From JAWLBR01 sp041687495 (lineage in GTDB: Bacteria; Bacillota; Limnochordia; DTU087; JAAYGB01), in the NCBI GenBank assembly GCA_041687495.1, contig JAWLBR010000098.1, forward strand, positions 1 through 9,978: a stretch of DNA of 9,978 nucleotides, read 5' to 3'. The translations under genes and the position numbers were made by a program. Below are positions 7,410 through 9,978 of this stretch, one piece after another. Each line of letters opens with the position of its first letter. Positions within the stretch are counted from its first letter, which is position 1. The notes below the pieces were generated by a model. That model ran no database searches. It had not been told where the DNA came from and was given only the letters and a program-made list of their open reading frames with translations.

Positions 7410-7496
7410 ATGGGCTGCGATGTGGTGACTAGCTATCTCGTGAACGCTGCCGTCGGAGTTTGGGGTTTAGCTGCCGGGCAAAGGTGGTATACGTAG
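7410..7496 (+). CDS. Possible 28-residue small ORF between cheD and cheB
   Basis: ATG at 7410, stop TAG at 7494-7496, preceded by AGAGGA with about 8 nt spacing. The predicted peptide has a hydrophobic, Ala/Gly/Val-rich middle (about residues 9-22, YLVNAAVGVWGLAA) followed by a basic-aromatic end (QRWYT), so it could be a small membrane peptide or a leader peptide for cheB. No family is recognised. A frame this short can occur by chance, so this is only a candidate. Confidence 0.2.
   Translation: MGCDVVTSYLVNAAVGVWGLAAGQRWYT
7466..7493 (+). promoter_or_regulatory. Weak candidate promoter for cheB-cheR
   Basis: An extended -10-like TGGTATACG ends at 7493, with a poor -35 (TTTAGC at 7466-7471, 16-nt spacer). 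It sits after the cheD terminator and ~44 nt before the cheB start, where a promoter would be expected. The match is weak and no other candidate in the gap is better. Confidence 0.25.
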
Positions 7497-7536
7497 TTGC
7501 AGAACCGCTGCGGAGTTGAAGCGGGAGGTGGAGTAG

Positions 7537-8691
7537 TTGTCACAGCAAATCAAAGTACTTATTGTAGATGATTCTGCCTTCATGAGGAAAGTATTAAGCG
7601 AGATTTTGGCAAAGGACCCTGGGATTAGAGTCGTTGGGACCGCAAGGGATGGGCGGGACGCTCTGGCCAAAGTTGATAATCTGAAACCCGATGTGGTGAC
7701 TTTGGATGTCGAGATGCCCAAATTGGATGGGATAGGGACTTTACGGGAACTGATGCGTACCCATCCGCTCCCTGTGGTGATGTTGAGCAGCGTGACCCAG
7801 AAGGGCAGTAAGGAGACTCTAGAGGCTTTGTCGCTCGGGGCGGTGGACTTTGTCTCCAAGCCCTCGGGCTCTATCTCCCTTGACATCGATACCGTCGAGG
7901 AGGAGATCCTTCGAAAGGTGAAAGCGGCGGCTGACGCTCGCGTGTTCGCTTCTAGTAGGCATGGTCTAGCGTGGCCTGGTGTCTTGCGGCAAACGCAGCG
8001 TTCTGCTCAAGTAGCAAGCAAAAGCCAGCATCAGGGCTCGCTCAGCAAGACCAACTCACAGCGACACTTATCTGGAACCGCGCCCATAACTGGCAGAGTC
8101 GAGATGCCTGGCATCGACGCCAAGGCCCTAGTTGTCATTGGTAGTTCCACTGGGGGACCAAAGGCCTTGGAGTCTGTTGTCTCTGCTATTCCGGCAGACC
8201 TGCCTGCTGCCGTGTTGATTGTTCAGCACATGCCGCCGGGATTTACGAGGTCGCTGGCAGAGCGGCTGGACAATATGAGTGGGATTACGGTAAGAGAGGC
8301 GGCTGATGGGGACTACTTGGGGCACGGATTAGCATTGGTGGCTCCGGGCGGATACCATCTGGTGCTTGATGTATCACGGCGAGTTCACTTAACGCAGGAA
8401 CCCCCAGTCAACTACGTTCGTCCCTCTGTGGACGTCACTATGAAAAGTGTCGTTGATATCTTTAGGCATAGGTTAGTCGGTGTGATTCTCACTGGAATGG
8501 GCAGAGATGGAGCCGAAGGTATGGCTCTGATCAAACAGTCCGGTGGAATGACTATCGCCCAAGATCAGGAGACTTCTACTATCTACAGCATGCCTAGAGT
8601 CGTGGCCGAGAAGGGTAACGCAGATTATGTTCTGCCTGTGGACAGGATTGGTGATGCCGTGGGGAAACTGGTTCAGCGAATCTCGCACTGA
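7537..8691 (+). CDS. cheB: Chemotaxis protein-glutamate methylesterase CheB
   Basis: A 384-residue receiver plus methylesterase protein. CheA activates it by phosphorylation, and it then hydrolyses methyl-glutamate esters on chemoreceptors and can deamidate glutamines. Receiver: ~4-122 with D11-D12, phosphoacceptor D57 (TLDVEMPKLDG) and K108 in FVSKPSG. Linker: ~130-195, rich in Ser, Gln, Arg and His. Catalytic domain: ~197-382 with Ser204 in VIGSSTGGPKAL, His231 in VQHMPPGF and Asp324 in LTGMGRDGAEG, the complete family triad. The catalytic Ser sits ~40 residues later than in E. coli CheB (S164) because of the longer linker. The TTG start at 7537 follows GGGAGGTG with 6 nt spacing, and the first residues run straight into the receiver strand IKVLIVDD. 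It follows the terminator after cheD and is 53 nt from cheR. Confidence 0.96.
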   Translation: MSQQIKVLIVDDSAFMRKVLSEILAKDPGIRVVGTARDGRDALAKVDNLKPDVVTLDVEMPKLDGIGTLRELMRTHPLPVVMLSSVTQKGSKETLEALSLGAVDFVSKPSGSISLDIDTVEEEILRKVKAAADARVFASSRHGLAWPGVLRQTQRSAQVASKSQHQGSLSKTNSQRHLSGTAPITGRVEMPGIDAKALVVIGSSTGGPKALESVVSAIPADLPAAVLIVQHMPPGFTRSLAERLDNMSGITVREAADGDYLGHGLALVAPGGYHLVLDVSRRVHLTQEPPVNYVRPSVDVTMKSVVDIFRHRLVGVILTGMGRDGAEGMALIKQSGGMTIAQDQETSTIYSMPRVVAEKGNADYVLPVDRIGDAVGKLVQRISH

Positions 8692-8705
8692 GATATCACG
8701 GGAGG

Positions 8706-8718
8706 GTAGCTCAGCTAC
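8706..8718 (+). repeat. Small inverted repeat upstream of cheR
   Basis: GTAGC-TCA-GCTAC, a 5-bp stem with a 3-nt loop, sits just after a GGAGGG motif (8701-8706) in the cheB-cheR gap. It might modulate cheR translation, but it is short and may be chance. Confidence 0.25.
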
Positions 8719-8744
8719 ACTTGCCCTTTGGGAGTGGGTTGGGG

Positions 8745-9524
8745 ATGAGCGTAGATTTTCAACGATTTAAACAGCGGTTCCTCCAGACCAGTGGATTGGA
8801 TCTGGATCAATACAAGGAACAGCAGATGCAACGGCGCATTAACCAGTGGTTGACTAGAGTTGGCGCTAGAGACTATGGTGAATATCTCAGGAAACTCGAA
8901 CTAGACAAAACCGAACTGCAGCGATTCTTGGAGTACCTAACCATTAATACATCGCAGTTCTATCGCGATGTTCAAGTGTTCAGCAAGATCCATACTGAAG
9001 TCCTGCCGGCGCTGTTGGCACAATCCCGACGCCTGAAGGTTTGGAGTGCCGGATGCTCTGTGGGAGCAGAGATTTATACTATCGCTATTCTGCTGCAGGA
9101 GTTAGCACCGGGCAGTCAGCATACTTTAGTAGGCACAGACTTTGACGAGCAGGCTTTAGCTAAGGCTGCCGCCGGTTCGTATACGGCCAACTTTATGACC
9201 ACAATGCCGAAAGAGCTGATCAAGAAGTACTTTGCACAAGACGACAAGGGCATGTACCTCCTTGACAGCCGCATTCGGAAGAGCGTCAGATTCAGGCGCC
9301 AGAATCTCTTAACCGATGCCTTTGACCGGGGCTATGATCTAGTTCTGTGCCGCAATGTCTTCATCTACTTCACTCCAGAGGCTCAGGAGCGGTTGACGTC
9401 GCGGTTCTCGGAATCGTTGCGCATCGGAGGCTATTTTATTGTTGGGAGTGCTGAGAATCTGCCTGACCCAGGAAAGCACAGCTTGGTTCGAAAGGGATAT
9501 TGCATCTATCAGAGACAGGACTAA
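8745..9524 (+). CDS. cheR: Chemoreceptor glutamate methyltransferase CheR
   Basis: A 259-residue SAM-dependent methyltransferase that methylates chemoreceptor glutamates, opposing CheB. The N-terminal helical domain (~1-75) includes an RRINQWLTRVG segment and INTSQFYRD (~67-75), the family's TxxxFFR region. The SAM-binding domain has WSAGCSVGAEIYTIAI (motif I, from W100), GTDFDEQAL (motif II, acidic D132) and CRNVFIYFTPEAQERL (from C202). It ends in GGYFIVGSAENL. Motif I reads GAEIYT where the textbook form is GEEPYS. The ATG at 8745 is preferred, with GGGAG 10 nt upstream; in-frame TTGs at 8721 and 8739 have worse spacing, so the start is less certain than for its neighbours. No terminator is visible before the rRNA promoters that start within ~10 nt of the stop. 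Confidence 0.95.
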   Translation: MSVDFQRFKQRFLQTSGLDLDQYKEQQMQRRINQWLTRVGARDYGEYLRKLELDKTELQRFLEYLTINTSQFYRDVQVFSKIHTEVLPALLAQSRRLKVWSAGCSVGAEIYTIAILLQELAPGSQHTLVGTDFDEQALAKAAAGSYTANFMTTMPKELIKKYFAQDDKGMYLLDSRIRKSVRFRRQNLLTDAFDRGYDLVLCRNVFIYFTPEAQERLTSRFSESLRIGGYFIVGSAENLPDPGKHSLVRKGYCIYQRQD

Positions 9525-9551
9525 GTGACTATCGGTAACAGAAACTGGAAC

Positions 9552-9588
9552 TTGCGGTGGCGGCTAAGGCGTGATAAGATAGCTTTTG
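9552..9588 (+). promoter_or_regulatory. rRNA promoter P1
   Basis: -35 TTGCGG (9552-9557), 17-nt spacer, -10 TAAGAT (9575-9580) with an extended TGA just before it. Likely start near G9588, in a GTCGCC block. Confidence 0.75.
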
Positions 9589-9620
9589 TCGCCGCTTGAG
9601 CCGATCACAGAAACTGGAAC

Positions 9621-9657
9621 TTGCGGTGATGGCGAAGACATGGTAAGATAGCTTTTG
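9621..9657 (+). promoter_or_regulatory. rRNA promoter P2
   Basis: -35 TTGCGG (9621-9626), 17-nt spacer, -10 TAAGAT (9644-9649) with extended TGG. It repeats P1 exactly 69 bp downstream; likely start near G9657. Confidence 0.75.
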
Positions 9658-9689
9658 TCGCCGCTTGAGCCGGTAACAGAAACTGGAAC

Positions 9690-9726
9690 TTGCAGCGGAG
9701 ACGAAAACATGATAAGATATTCTTTG
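9690..9726 (+). promoter_or_regulatory. rRNA promoter P3
   Basis: -35 TTGCAG (9690-9695), 17-nt spacer, -10 TAAGAT (9713-9718) with extended TGA. Likely start near G9726, giving a leader of ~230 nt before the 16S gene. Confidence 0.75.
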
Positions 9727-9761
9727 TCGGCGCTACGGGCGCTGGCGAAGATTGGACAAGA

Positions 9762-9776
9762 CGGCAGATACTGCCG
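9762..9776 (+). promoter_or_regulatory. boxB-like hairpin of the rRNA leader
   Basis: CGGCAG-ATA-CTGCCG forms a perfect 6-bp stem with a 3-nt loop, 6 nt before the boxA element. The hairpin-then-boxA order is that of rRNA antitermination leaders. Confidence 0.55.
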
Positions 9777-9782
9777 AGAACT

Positions 9783-9797
9783 TGATCCTTGAAAACT
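9783..9797 (+). promoter_or_regulatory. boxA antitermination element of the rRNA leader
   Basis: TGATCCTTGAAAACT closely matches the Bacillus-type boxA (TGYTCTTTGAAAACT), the RNA site for NusB/NusE (S10) in rRNA antitermination. It is followed by CTAAACA, as in many Bacillota rrn leaders. Confidence 0.75.
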
Positions 9798-9825
9798 AAA
9801 CAGTATGCCAGCAAGCTTGTAAAGG

Positions 9826-9843
9826 CTCAAACAAGAGTTTGAG
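9826..9843 (+). repeat. rRNA leader hairpin
   Basis: CTCAAAC-AAGA-GTTTGAG, a perfect 7-bp stem with a 4-nt loop, between boxA and the 16S gene. Probably part of the folded pre-16S leader. A shorter CTCC-TTT-GGAG hairpin follows at 9868-9878. Confidence 0.5.
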
Positions 9844-9913
9844 TAGCAACCCGCCACGAAACAGAAGCTCCTTTGGAGTAGATGTAGTAGTGGAGGTAAT
9901 ACAGCCAGACAAT

Positions 9914-9943
9914 CTCCTAAAGGTGCTTATGGCAGCTTTAGAG
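9914..9943 (+). repeat. Possible pre-16S leader stem next to the 16S 5' end
   Basis: CTC and TAAAG (9914-9922, one bulged C) pair with CTTTAGAG (9936-9943) around a 13-nt loop, ~13 nt before the mature 16S end. It may help leader folding or maturation. Confidence 0.35.
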
Positions 9944-9956
9944 TTGATAAAAGTCT

Positions 9957-9978
9957 TTTATGGAGAGTTTGATCCTGG
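9957..9978 (+). rRNA. rrs: 16S ribosomal RNA, 5' end only
   Basis: The last bases, TTTATGGAGAGTTTGATCC and on, match the conserved 5' end of bacterial 16S rRNA (AGAGTTTGATCCTGG from 9964). The mature end is placed by comparison with the Bacillus 16S start and may be off by one or two bases. The gene continues past the window. Its position after the tandem promoters and boxA supports the call. Confidence 0.93.

Larger units (their letters stand above)
9533..9735 (+). repeat. Three tandem 69-bp repeats carrying the rRNA promoters
   Basis: Copies start at 9533, 9602 and 9671, an exact 69-bp period. Copies 1 and 2 differ at about 8 of 69 positions; copy 3 diverges further and its end fades after ~9730. 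The block CAGAAACTGGAACTTGC just upstream of and into the -35, the TAAGATA -10 block and TTTGTCG are identical in all three, whereas the 17-nt spacers differ at 6-7 positions in pairwise comparisons with copy 1. This pattern fits duplication followed by selection on promoter parts. Confidence 0.9.

Noticed and set aside
9533..9735. CRISPR array
   Set aside because: The repeats are directly adjacent 69-bp units whose variable parts are promoter spacers; there are only three copies and they lead into a 16S gene.
9753..9772. A fourth rRNA promoter from TTGGAC and GATACT
   Set aside because: The two boxes are too close together for a sigma-A promoter, and the region forms the boxB-like hairpin.
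9564..9857. 97-codon minus-strand frame across the promoter repeats
   Set aside because: Its repeated peptide segments simply mirror the 69-bp DNA repeats of the rRNA promoter region, and it has no recognisable domain.

Overview
The window is a nine-gene chemotaxis and flagellar-switch cluster, all on the + strand. It is preceded by the 3' part of an outer-membrane beta-barrel gene and followed by the promoter and leader region of an rRNA operon, whose 16S gene begins in the last ~22 bases. The gene set (cheW, fliM, fliY, cheA, cheY, cheC, cheD, cheB, cheR) is the CheC/CheD/FliY type known from Bacillota and Thermotogota, not the CheZ type of enteric bacteria. The 16S 5' end, the boxA resembling that of Bacillus, the strong AGGAGG ribosome binding sites and the frequent TTG/GTG starts all fit Bacillota. 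Base composition is moderate by eye. The first gene encodes a protein with a signal-peptide remnant, a FadL/PorV-like N-terminal motif and a C-terminal Phe beta-signal. This points to a diderm (outer-membrane-bearing) Bacillota lineage, perhaps Limnochordia-like; that taxonomic placement is an inference.

Layout: 2-877, outer-membrane protein (5' end probably outside the window); 911-1420, cheW; 1421-1574, a gap with a perfect 16-bp hairpin; 1575-5828, fliM, fliY (overlapping fliM by 11 nt) and cheA; 5845-7319, cheY, cheC and cheD, tightly packed (cheC/cheD share ATGA); 7352-7384, an intrinsic terminator; 7385-7536, a gap with a weak promoter candidate and a possible 28-codon ORF; 7537-9524, cheB and cheR; 9533-9735, three 69-bp tandem repeats, each an rRNA-type promoter; 9736-9956, rRNA leader with hairpins and boxA; from ~9957, 16S rRNA.

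How the genes work together: CheW couples chemoreceptors (none in the window) to the kinase CheA, which phosphorylates CheY and CheB. CheY-P should bind the N-terminal EIDxL motifs of the switch proteins FliM and FliY. FliY and CheC both keep two complete phosphatase motifs and should remove phosphate from CheY-P. CheD (Thr/Cys/His triad present) should deamidate receptors and pair with CheC. CheR and CheB methylate and demethylate receptors. The window therefore encodes the whole excitation and adaptation circuit apart from receptors, and carries the switch proteins FliM and FliY but no FliG.
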